Shown here: positions 16,200 through 23,748 of the stretch, piece by piece
Numbering within the stretch: the first letter of the stretch is position 1
Layout: the number at the start of each line of letters is the position of its first letter
Assembly (NCBI RefSeq): GCF_000382205.1
Contig: NZ_KB907789.1
Coordinates: 992,001 to 1,056,000, forward strand
Length of the DNA: 64,000 nt
Direction: 5' to 3'
Source: Dyadobacter beijingensis DSM 21582
Lineage (GTDB): Bacteria > Bacteroidota > Bacteroidia > Cytophagales > Spirosomataceae
Program-made: the position numbers and the translations under genes
The notes under the pieces: generated by a model
What the model was told of the DNA's origin: nothing
The model's input: the letters and a program-made list of their open reading frames with translations, nothing else
Database searches by the model: none

Positions 16200-18854
16200 A
16201 TGACCTCGCATCAAATACGTCAGGCTTTTCTTGATTTTTTCCGCAGTAAAGAGCATTTAATAGTACCCTCGGCGCCGTTGGTGGCCAAGAACGACCCCAC
16301 GCTGATGTTCAACAACTCGGGGATGGCGCAGTTCAAGGACTTTTTCCTCGGCAACGGCACGCCCCCGTCCCGCCGGATCGCCGATACCCAGAAGTGCCTG
16401 CGCGTGTCGGGAAAGCATAACGACCTCGAAGATGTCGGTTTCGATACCTATCACCACACGATGTTTGAAATGCTTGGCAACTGGTCGTTTGGCGATTATT
16501 TCAAAAAAGAAGCCATCGCATGGGCGTGGGAATTGCTGACGGAGGTCTACAAGCTGCCGAAAGACAGGCTGTATGTATCTGTATTTGAAGGAAATGAAGC
16601 CGACGGCGTACCTTTCGACCAGGAGGCCTGGGACCTCTGGAAAGGCATTGTGGGCGAAGAGCGCATTATCCTGGGTAACAAGAAGGACAATTTCTGGGAA
16701 ATGGGCGATACCGGCCCATGCGGCCCTTGTTCCGAAATCCATATCGACCTGCGCTCGCCGGCCGAGGTAGCCGAAGTGTCGGGCAAATCGCTCGTGAACA
16801 ACGATCACCCGCAGGTGGTGGAGATCTGGAACCTGGTATTCATGCAGTTCGAGCGCAAGGCCGACGGCTCGCTGATCCCGCTCCCGTCGACGCACGTCGA
16901 TACCGGAATGGGCTTTGAGCGCCTTTGCATGGCTATCCAGCAAAAAACATCGAACTACGACACCGACGTTTTCCAGAATACTATTCAAGTACTGGAAACG
17001 CTTTCGGGCAAAAAATACGGGCAGAACGACGAACCGTTTGCCGACATCGCGATGCGCGTCATTTCCGACCACATCCGCGCCGTGTCGTTCGCCATCACCG
17101 ACGGTCAGCTGCCTTCGAATGTGAAAGCGGGTTATGTGATCCGCCGCATCCTGCGCCGCGCGGTGCGTTACGGCTATTCGTACCTGGGCCTGCAAGAGCC
17201 GTTTTTCCACAAACTGGTACCGGTGCTGGCCGAGCAGTTCAAGGATGTATTTACAGAATTGAAAGACCAGGAAGAATTTGTGACACGTGTGATCCTGGAA
17301 GAAGAAAAAAGCTTCCTGCGCACACTGGAATCGGGCTTGAAAAGGCTTGATACCATTATTACCGGGCTGAAAGAAAGCGGCCTCAACACCATTCCGGGCG
17401 ACGAAGTGTTCGAACTTAGCGACACATTCGGCTTCCCGGTTGACCTTACCGCACTGATCGCCCGCGAAAAAAGCTTCCAGATCGACGAGGCGGGCTTCCA
17501 GGATGCATTGGCCGAACAGAAAAAACGCTCCCGCCAGGATGCCGCCAAAGAAGCGACTGACTGGATCGAGCTGCGCGAGTCGGATGGTGTGGAATTCCTC
17601 GGTTACGATTTCGAAGAAACCCACAGCCACATTGTCAAATACCGCAAGGTGAAAACCAAAACCGGCGAAGAATACCACATTGTCCTGGACCGCACGCCTT
17701 TCTATGCTGAAATGGGTGGTCAGGTAGGTGATACCGGCGTTTTGATTTTGGGTAGTAAGGAAGATGGAGGAAAGAGGATTTCGATTGTCGATACTAAAAA
17801 AGAGAATGATCTTTTCGTTCATGTTTCGCGTGATAAAGACCTTGACCAGGCGTTATCGGAAGCGGGCATTATCACCGCGAAGATCGATATCGGCCGTCGC
17901 AATAAAATTAAATCGAACCACACGGCTACGCACCTGATGCTCTCGTCCATGCGGGAGGTATTGGGTACGCACGTGAGCCAGAAGGGTTCGTTCCTGAACG
18001 ACGAAGTGCTGCGTTTCGACTTTGCGCATTTCTCGAAAGTGACAGATGAGGAACTGCAAAAGATCGAAGACCGCGTGAACGAGAAGATCCGCGAGAACAT
18101 CGCATTGGACGAACGCCGCAATGTACCGATCCAGCAAGCACTGGATGCCGGCGCGACGGCTACTTTCGGTGAAAAATATGGTGATTTCGTACGGCTGATC
18201 ATCTTCGATCCGAAATTCTCCTTCGAGCTTTGCGGGGGTACGCACGTACCTTCTACGGGCGAGATCGGCGTGTTCAAATTCATTTCCGAAGGTTCGGTTT
18301 CAGCCGGTGTACGCCGCGTGGAAGCCGTTACCGGAGAGAAAGCATTGGAACTGATGCGCCAGCAGGAGGAAACCCTGAACAAAATCAAAGACCTGCTGAA
18401 AGGACCGACCGATCTCATCAAAGCGGTTGAAAACCTGATCGAAGAGCGCTCGGCATTGCAGAAGAAGATCGCCGCGCTGGAAAACGAGAAGATCCAGGCA
18501 TTGAAAGCGACATTGATCGAAAACATGGAAACTCACAGCACGTTCAACCTGATCGTGCAGAAAGTGGACGTACCAGGCGCCGATTCATTGAAACAGCTTT
18601 CCTACGAGCTCCGTGAGCAGGTAGAAAACCTGATCGCCGTGTTCGGTGCGGAAATCGGCGGTAAGCCGCAGCTTTCGGTGTTCATCGCGGAAAGCATCGT
18701 GGCGGAAACCGACCTCAATGCAGGCAAGATCGTGAAAGACCTCGCGAAGGAAATCCGCGGCGGCGGCGGCGGACAACCGTTCTTCGCCACGGCCGGCGGC
18801 TCCGATGCAAGCGGACTGGACGCGGCGCTCGAAAAAGCCAAAGGGCTGTTTTAA
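16200..18854 (+). CDS. alaS: Alanyl-tRNA synthetase
   Basis: 884 residues, normal for the enzyme. It charges tRNA-Ala with alanine and edits mischarged Ser/Gly. The N-terminus (TSHQIRQAFLDFFRSKEH, then PTLMFNNSGMAQFKDFFLG) is the class II catalytic core of AlaRS. The editing domain has the zinc-site motif HTATH (about 573-577) and CGGTHV (about 678-683), and the C-terminal DHHA1/C-Ala domain ends with the glycine-rich GGGGGQP segment. The start at 16200 matches the family N-terminus and follows a good -7 box. Single-gene unit with its own terminator. Confidence 0.99.
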   Translation: MTSHQIRQAFLDFFRSKEHLIVPSAPLVAKNDPTLMFNNSGMAQFKDFFLGNGTPPSRRIADTQKCLRVSGKHNDLEDVGFDTYHHTMFEMLGNWSFGDYFKKEAIAWAWELLTEVYKLPKDRLYVSVFEGNEADGVPFDQEAWDLWKGIVGEERIILGNKKDNFWEMGDTGPCGPCSEIHIDLRSPAEVAEVSGKSLVNNDHPQVVEIWNLVFMQFERKADGSLIPLPSTHVDTGMGFERLCMAIQQKTSNYDTDVFQNTIQVLETLSGKKYGQNDEPFADIAMRVISDHIRAVSFAITDGQLPSNVKAGYVIRRILRRAVRYGYSYLGLQEPFFHKLVPVLAEQFKDVFTELKDQEEFVTRVILEEEKSFLRTLESGLKRLDTIITGLKESGLNTIPGDEVFELSDTFGFPVDLTALIAREKSFQIDEAGFQDALAEQKKRSRQDAAKEATDWIELRESDGVEFLGYDFEETHSHIVKYRKVKTKTGEEYHIVLDRTPFYAEMGGQVGDTGVLILGSKEDGGKRISIVDTKKENDLFVHVSRDKDLDQALSEAGIITAKIDIGRRNKIKSNHTATHLMLSSMREVLGTHVSQKGSFLNDEVLRFDFAHFSKVTDEELQKIEDRVNEKIRENIALDERRNVPIQQALDAGATATFGEKYGDFVRLIIFDPKFSFELCGGTHVPSTGEIGVFKFISEGSVSAGVRRVEAVTGEKALELMRQQEETLNKIKDLLKGPTDLIKAVENLIEERSALQKKIAALENEKIQALKATLIENMETHSTFNLIVQKVDVPGADSLKQLSYELREQVENLIAVFGAEIGGKPQLSVFIAESIVAETDLNAGKIVKDLAKEIRGGGGGQPFFATAGGSDASGLDAALEKAKGLF

Positions 18855-18884
18855 CAGAACATTACTACTAGTCACCTGATAGCA

Positions 18885-18920
18885 GAAGAGCGGCGTCCTC
18901 ACGGAGCCGCTCTTTCTTTT
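18885..18920 (+). terminator. Intrinsic terminator of alaS
   Basis: Perfect 9 bp stem AAGAGCGGC (18886-18894) / GCCGCTCTT (18906-18914) with an 11-nt loop, followed by a T-rich tail (TCTTTT). It starts 31 bp after the alaS stop and before the convergent CHRD gene. Confidence 0.9.
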
Positions 18921-18951
18921 CCGGGTGCACCGGGTGCTTAAAATCAGTGGG

Positions 18952-19437
18952 TTATTCCTCAGCTTTGAGCTGGCCTCTGATCTCTCCGTTCGGGTATTTC
19001 GCCGTATGGATATTGACGTAGTACAAACCGGCTTTGAGATCGGCGACCTGCGCCTCGGTGAGGGTATCGACAAACGCGAACGGCGTTTTGAAATCGGTAC
19101 CAAAGTCGATCACAACGGAGCCTGTCGAGTCAGGCGAAGCCTTGTGGATATGCCATGCTGTGGGGGTAAAAACCGAGTCGGCCGAAGCGGAATCGGAAGC
19201 AGCGGAGTCGCTGTACATAATGTTGAGGCTCAAAATCCTCGTCTCCTGATCCAATGTACCATCTACTGAACCGGTCGCTGTTGATGGATTAGCGGGCACT
19301 TCGTTTGCACCGGAAAGGGTCGTGGACACTTTCAGCTCGGGCAACACGGGAGTCGGGTCTGTCGTATCGTCGTCATCATTACAACCTGCCACCATCGCGG
19401 CGATCACAAACACACCCATGAATGCTAATTTTCTCAT
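18952..19437 (-). CDS. CHRD-domain lipoprotein
   Basis: 161 residues with a lipoprotein signal (MVAGC, Cys19), an Asp-rich linker (NDDDDTTDPTP) and one CHRD domain (about 35-158). Recognisable CHRD marks are LSGANEVPANPSTATGSVDGTLD near the start, AWHIHKASPDSTGSVVIDFG in the middle, and GLYYVNIHTAKYPNGEIRGQL at the end. CHRD domains were first described in chordin and occur widely in bacterial secreted proteins; their bacterial role is not known. Monocistronic, convergent with alaS. Confidence 0.88.
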   Translation of the reverse strand: MRKLAFMGVFVIAAMVAGCNDDDDTTDPTPVLPELKVSTTLSGANEVPANPSTATGSVDGTLDQETRILSLNIMYSDSAASDSASADSVFTPTAWHIHKASPDSTGSVVIDFGTDFKTPFAFVDTLTEAQVADLKAGLYYVNIHTAKYPNGEIRGQLKAEE

Positions 19438-19593
19438 AATGCTTCGTTTTGGTAAATAAATTGGTTTGACCGCCGCAAGGTTAAATTATGGTACCCTTCA
19501 AATCCATTTACCAAGAAACAACTCATTTACAGCTTTTTACAAAACTTATTCAAAAATCCACACCTGGGGAAAAGACCTACCCTTTGCTGAATA

Positions 19594-20463
19594 TTACAAC
19601 AATTTCAACGCATTCACCGGCTTCTGGCCCTGCCGGGAATGGAACTTCCACCGGTTATGCGACCACAGCCAGAGCTCCGGCTGCCGCTCGATAGTGGTTT
19701 CCAGCGCTTTGTAATAATGCTCCATAATGCCCGCCTCCCCCAGTTCGCCGGGTTGCTCGGTAATGAGCCGGAACCGGAAATGGTACGTATTGCGCCGCGT
19801 CCGGGTCACATCCAGGTATACGACGGCACAGTTGCGCTGGACTGCAATCCGCGCCGCGCCCGACTGGATGAACGTCTTCCGGTTCATGAAATTCAGATAA
19901 TACTTCCCCGACTCCGGCGGCCGCTGGTCGGCGATGGTCACGAAAATGGCCGGCGAGCCTTCCTCCCACCCCAATGCCTTCCGGTACCATTCCGATTTCG
20001 GTACCATCACCACTCCGAAACGGCTCCGCAGTCTCAGCAGCCACGCATTGAGCCATTTGCTCGATACCGGGGTGTAGGCGGCCAGTACCTGGCAATCCGT
20101 TTGCAGCGGCAGCGATAGCAGGTATTCCCAGCTTCCATAATGTGAAGCCATCAGCATGACACTTTTCTTATCCTGTAAAAGCCTGTCTATCAGCTGTGTG
20201 TTCTCATAGTACACCAGGCTGCCAAGGCCGCCGTGAGGCATTTTGCGGATCAGGAAAGGCTCTACGATAAGGTCTGCCAGGTGGCGGAAATAGCCCGTTA
20301 CCATTTGCCGCAATTCCTTCTCCGAGCGGGTCGGGAAGCAGCGGGCCATGTTGACGAGCACCATGTTCCGCCGGTAGGGCCACAGTCCAACCAGGACCCA
20401 GAAAATCAGGTCGGACAAAGAACGCCAGCCCCAGAGGGCCAGCCTGAACCGGAGCGCCTGCAT
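19594..20463 (-). CDS. LpxL/HtrB-type lysophospholipid acyltransferase
   Basis: 289 residues. An N-terminal membrane helix (about 10-30) anchors it at the inner membrane. The acyltransferase motif HX4E is HYGSWE (His108, Glu113), and further family blocks are NMARCFPTRSEKELRQM, FVTIADQRPPESGKYYLNFMNRKTFIQSGAARIA and HNRWKFH. The family adds secondary acyl chains to lipid A or makes ornithine/other acyl lipids. Its start overlaps the stop of the upstream repeat-protein gene by one base (TGATG at 20461-20465), so the two are probably translated together, an unusual pairing. Exact substrate not deducible. Confidence 0.87.
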   Translation of the reverse strand: MQALRFRLALWGWRSLSDLIFWVLVGLWPYRRNMVLVNMARCFPTRSEKELRQMVTGYFRHLADLIVEPFLIRKMPHGGLGSLVYYENTQLIDRLLQDKKSVMLMASHYGSWEYLLSLPLQTDCQVLAAYTPVSSKWLNAWLLRLRSRFGVVMVPKSEWYRKALGWEEGSPAIFVTIADQRPPESGKYYLNFMNRKTFIQSGAARIAVQRNCAVVYLDVTRTRRNTYHFRFRLITEQPGELGEAGIMEHYYKALETTIERQPELWLWSHNRWKFHSRQGQKPVNALKLL

Positions 20464-21563
20464 CAGAACAAGAATTGTACGCCGGCATTAAACCCTACAA
20501 ACAAGCCCTGGAAGTCTTTGGAAGTGTTGTTCTTCCAAATGTAATGCTTCACGAAATCGTAGTCGTGCTCGCGCCCGTACGACACGTAGTTGAGCGTAGG
20601 CCCGGCAAATGCTTCGAAGCGATCGGCGAATTTCAATGCAGGAAGCACGCGGAGCGAATTTTTGAAATAGCTGCCCCCGTCGAAATCGGTGAGCGTGTGG
20701 CTGACGGCTTCGAGGTTCAGCCGGAAACTTCTCGCGAGCGCTATATGCGCGCCCAGGCCACCCTCGGCCGCGTACATTGGTTCGGGATTGTCTTTGAGAT
20801 TATACCCTACCCCGGCGATCCCGTAGAGTACACGTCCACCCGAGCGGAACGACACAATGCCCGTCATCGTCTCGTCGATCGTCACCGCTACGGATTTCTC
20901 GCCGTTTTTGATAAAGTTGAACAGCGCGATTGGGTAATCGCTGCTGTCGGCGATGTTGATGAAGCCAGCCAGCTGGATCCCTTTCACCTTTTTGGCAACG
21001 TTGGCGAAACCGGCAATCTGGGCGTTGGCTTCTTCGGCCCGGTTGAGAAAACCTGCCACCTGCGCACCTTTGGCATTTTTGCGGGCAATATTGGCAAACC
21101 CCGCCACCTGGGCGGCACCCGACGCATCGGCCAGGTTGAGGAAGCCGGCTACCTGCGCACCCCGCGCTTCGGCCCCGGCAATGTTGGCAAAACCCGCCAG
21201 CTGGGCCCCCGCAGCACCTCCGCGGGTAACATTCGCGACTCCCGCCAGCTGCGCCCCGCTTGCCGAACCGCCGATGACGTTGGCCACTCCCGCCATTTGC
21301 ACGCCGCTTACATTTTGCTTCACCACGTTGGCCACCCCGGCAATGGACGCACCGGTTTCGGCTTTGGAAAGACCTGCGATGACGTGTAGTGAAAAGCGGT
21401 TCGTGATGGACGCAGCCTGTTTTCCATTGGAACTGATGGGGTAGATAAACCCGAAATGGACGATCGCCGTGCTGTCGCGCTGCGCGAAAACGCGGGTGGA
21501 GAATGCGATCAGTAGTATGCTGATGATGAATAGTCTCGATGTATCAGAAAGCAAATTTTTCAT
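20463..21563 (-). CDS. Outer-membrane protein with 16-residue AGFANV/GAQV repeats
   Basis: 366 residues. A signal peptide (to about 27) is followed by about nine tandem units of 14-16 residues with consensus AGFANV-x5-GAQV (about 72-215), then a beta-rich C-terminal part ending in FNAGVQFLF, with aromatic terminal residue, as in outer-membrane barrels. The regular Gly/Ala spacing suggests a compact beta-solenoid or beta-sheet stack. It is a paralogue of the STN-containing repeat protein at 23749-25569: the repeat, the ALFNFI/GLFNIV junction and the FAGP-T-Y region all match by eye. It lacks the STN and carboxypeptidase-like domains. Genes of this repeat type are usually left as hypothetical; function unknown. 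It is coupled to the acyltransferase downstream. Confidence 0.75.
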   Translation of the reverse strand: MKNLLSDTSRLFIISILLIAFSTRVFAQRDSTAIVHFGFIYPISSNGKQAASITNRFSLHVIAGLSKAETGASIAGVANVVKQNVSGVQMAGVANVIGGSASGAQLAGVANVTRGGAAGAQLAGFANIAGAEARGAQVAGFLNLADASGAAQVAGFANIARKNAKGAQVAGFLNRAEEANAQIAGFANVAKKVKGIQLAGFINIADSSDYPIALFNFIKNGEKSVAVTIDETMTGIVSFRSGGRVLYGIAGVGYNLKDNPEPMYAAEGGLGAHIALARSFRLNLEAVSHTLTDFDGGSYFKNSLRVLPALKFADRFEAFAGPTLNYVSYGREHDYDFVKHYIWKNNTSKDFQGLFVGFNAGVQFLF

Positions 21564-21872
21564 GGGTAATGCATTTAAATAGGATTGCGATAATGCATAC
21601 GCTCCCGTTTTTGCTTGCAGGCCTTCAAGTGTACCGGTTGTAATCCGTATGCATTAAACCGACAACCTGATGTGGCCTTACCCTAAAAAATTTTTTGAAA
21701 TATCTCGGACATAGTTGTTCAAAAGGCTATTGTTTCGATATATATCTACAAACTAGATTCACAGGTGTGATTTAATAAGTAGAAATAATTTTATATCAAC
21801 TTCTTTATTCTTTAAATATTTATATACATTTATTTCATTATCACATTCCCCAGTTCACTTAATCAAATCACT
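21564..21872. other. AT-rich divergent intergenic region with TAATGCAT repeats
   Basis: Between the minus-strand repeat protein (start 21563) and the plus-strand T9SS cargo gene (start 21873). It holds three TAATGCAT copies: 21567-21574 and 21591-21598 in direct orientation and 21649-21656 inverted; the last two extend to a perfect 11 bp inverted pair TAATGCATACG / CGTATGCATTA. The right half is very AT-rich and probably carries the promoter of the cargo gene; TACATTTA at 21835-21842 is one base off the -7 consensus. No gene is seen. Confidence 0.5.
21591..21656. repeat. 11 bp inverted repeat TAATGCATACG / CGTATGCATTA
   Basis: Perfect arms at 21591-21601 and 21646-21656 with a 44 bp spacer, 28 bp upstream of the repeat-protein start. 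A further TAATGCAT lies at 21567-21574, exactly 24 bp from the first arm. The arrangement resembles an operator for a dimeric regulator that binds two sites; no regulator is known. Confidence 0.4.
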
Positions 21873-22844
21873 ATGATGAAACGCTATCTGCTTTTTTGCC
21901 AGTTGGCATTACTTCCAACGCTGGCAGCACATGCGCAGTTTACGGCAGGGACCGAAGGGTTCTTTATTGCGCAGGACACGCAAGTCTTTATCGACAGCCT
22001 AACCCTGAAACCGAGCGCCGACTTCACGCTGACGTCGCAGACGCTGACCATTTCGCCGACGGCCATTCCTGGTTCGCCGCCCAGCATCGCGCGGGTTTAC
22101 AACCTCACCACGCCGGTGGATTTTCAGGGTGTGGCGGGTTTCTTCTACCGGGCTTCCGAGCTGAACGGCAACACCGAAAGCACTTTGCAGCTCAACCACG
22201 GTAATGCCAGCTTCGTGTCGACCACCGGTAGCACGGTGAATACGGGCCAGCATTACATTTCGAATACCTTGCCGCTCACCAATTTCACTTCGCTGACTGC
22301 CGCGCAGGAGAACGCTTTGCCTGTGACGCTCGTCGCATTCCAGGTTAAGCGCGTCGAAAACGCGACCGTACTGACCTGGCAAACGACCGAGGAACGCAAC
22401 AGCGACCATTTTGAAATCCTGCAAAGCGAAGATGCGCGCAGCTGGACTGCATTAGGTACGGTGAATGCCGCGAAAGAAAGCAACTCCAGAAAGGATTACA
22501 CCTTCCGGGATGCGGCAGAGCGGTTTGGTACCCAGTACTACCGGCTCAAAATGGTGGATACCGACGGTACTTTTGCTTACAGCGCCATCCAGTCGATCCG
22601 CCTGGCGTCCGGCGGGCTCATCAGTGCCTATCCTAACCCCGTTGTGGACAAGCTGCTGATCGGCTCCAAGGAGGCGCTGGCGAGTGTCAAAGTAACCGAC
22701 CTGGCAGGGCGTTCAATTTTACAGGTATCAAAGCCTGTGGCTGGCCAGGAGGTAAGCCTGAAAAGCTACCCGGCCGGTACCTACCTCGTGAAAGTTGAAA
22801 CAGCTGCCGGTAAAACGCAGGTTATCAAAATCATCAAACAATAA
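21873..22844 (+). CDS. T9SS type A sorting domain protein
   Basis: 323 residues. Signal peptide (to about 21, AHAQ), an N-terminal beta-rich part of unknown type (about 22-150), a linker-type Ig/FN3-like module beginning LPVTLVAFQVKRVENATVLTWQTTEE (about 150-245), and a C-terminal type A sorting domain (about 250-323: AYPNPVVDKLLI, LAGRSIL, YPAGTYLVKV, ending KIIKQ). The sorting domain directs export across the outer membrane by the type IX secretion system and often attachment to surface lipopolysaccharide. The next gene begins 14 bp later, so the two form an operon. Either of two adjacent ATGs (21873, 21876) could be the start. The N-terminal part is not assigned. Confidence 0.85.
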   Translation: MMKRYLLFCQLALLPTLAAHAQFTAGTEGFFIAQDTQVFIDSLTLKPSADFTLTSQTLTISPTAIPGSPPSIARVYNLTTPVDFQGVAGFFYRASELNGNTESTLQLNHGNASFVSTTGSTVNTGQHYISNTLPLTNFTSLTAAQENALPVTLVAFQVKRVENATVLTWQTTEERNSDHFEILQSEDARSWTALGTVNAAKESNSRKDYTFRDAAERFGTQYYRLKMVDTDGTFAYSAIQSIRLASGGLISAYPNPVVDKLLIGSKEALASVKVTDLAGRSILQVSKPVAGQEVSLKSYPAGTYLVKVETAAGKTQVIKIIKQ

Positions 22845-22858
22845 ACATTCGCATTCCC

Positions 22859-23686
22859 ATGAAAAGAACATATATTTTCAATGCTATTTCGTCCCGGAAA
22901 ACCTTGAAAGGGACTATCCTGGCAGCAGCGCTTGCCTTGTTCACATTGACCGCCAAAGCGCAGGTGGGCGTAGGGACCATCAGCCCCGACGGTAGTGCCC
23001 AGCTGGAAGTACAATCCACCTCGAAAGGTTTGCTCATCCCGCGTATGCTCGACACCGAACGCGCGGGTATCTCGGCGCCTGCTACCGGCTTGCTCGTGTA
23101 CCAAACCAATGGTAACGCCGGCTTCTGGTATTACACGGGCTCGGAATGGGTTCCGCTGAAAACACCGCCGGCTGTGGCCAACCCGTCCATTATACCTTAC
23201 GCTTCCGGTACACCGGCCGTCGTGACGACCCTGCTCGGCGGATTGGCAGGTACTACTTCCGTGATCGGCTTCGGCTCATCCGCAGCGGGCATATCGCTTG
23301 TAGGCGGGCTTATTGATGCCACTGGGCTCACCAACATGGCATTTTCGGTGCCTCGCGCAGGTAACATTACGTCCATTTCGGGATTTTTCAGCAACACGGT
23401 GGCATTGGCACTGATCGGCGCCACCGTTACGCTGCAAGGCCAATTGTACTCAGCTCCTCCGGGAAGCAACTCATTTGCCCCGGTACCTGGTGCAATTGTC
23501 TCGCTGGCGCCCGGATTTACCGGTATTCTGGCCATCGGAACCACATCGACAGGCATTACATCGGGACTGAACATACCTGTTACGGCAGGAACAAGACTGC
23601 TGCTGGTGCTTTCAGCCTCAGGAACCGGTATCCCCATCGCAACGACCGTTTCCGGCTATTTCAGTGCAGGTGTCGGGATCAACTAA
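22859..23686 (+). CDS. Secreted protein with BclB-like C-terminal domain
   Basis: 275 residues. A signal peptide (to about 34) is followed by a short module VGVGTISPDGSAQLEVQSTSKGLLIPRM (about 36-65), common at the N-terminus of Bacteroidota fibre-like proteins, and NAGFWYYTGSEWVPL. From about 100 to the end it matches my recollection of the BclB exosporium glycoprotein C-terminal family: IIPYASGTPAVVTTLLGGL, VIGFGSSAAG, FSVPRAGNITSISGFFS, GLNIPVTAGTRLLLVLSASG, and YFSAGVGIN at the end. In Bacillus this domain caps collagen-like fibres. No collagen repeat is present here. Being 14 bp downstream of a T9SS cargo gene, it is probably also a surface protein, but it has no T9SS sorting domain itself. 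Confidence 0.75.
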   Translation: MKRTYIFNAISSRKTLKGTILAAALALFTLTAKAQVGVGTISPDGSAQLEVQSTSKGLLIPRMLDTERAGISAPATGLLVYQTNGNAGFWYYTGSEWVPLKTPPAVANPSIIPYASGTPAVVTTLLGGLAGTTSVIGFGSSAAGISLVGGLIDATGLTNMAFSVPRAGNITSISGFFSNTVALALIGATVTLQGQLYSAPPGSNSFAPVPGAIVSLAPGFTGILAIGTTSTGITSGLNIPVTAGTRLLLVLSASGTGIPIATTVSGYFSAGVGIN

Positions 23687-23700
23687 GGCCTGCATTCAGA

Positions 23701-23745
23701 ATTAATCAAAAGAGCTTCCGGACAATGGAAGCTCTTTTGATTAAT
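23701..23745. terminator. Bidirectional terminator, 19 bp perfect stem
   Basis: Perfect inverted repeat with arms 23701-23719 and 23727-23745 and a 7-nt loop. Both arms carry an AAAAGAGCTTCC-type sequence, so a T-run is read on each strand. It lies between the BclB-like gene (ends 23686, plus) and the STN repeat protein (ends 23749, minus), three bases from the latter's stop, and can end transcription from both sides. Confidence 0.9.
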
Positions 23746-23748
23746 CCC

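Noticed and set aside
16257..17822. 521-codon open frame on the minus strand
   Set aside because: Antisense of alaS.
18585..19103. 172-codon minus-strand frame spanning the end of alaS and the CHRD gene
   Set aside because: It crosses a strong terminator and overlaps two real genes; no family features.
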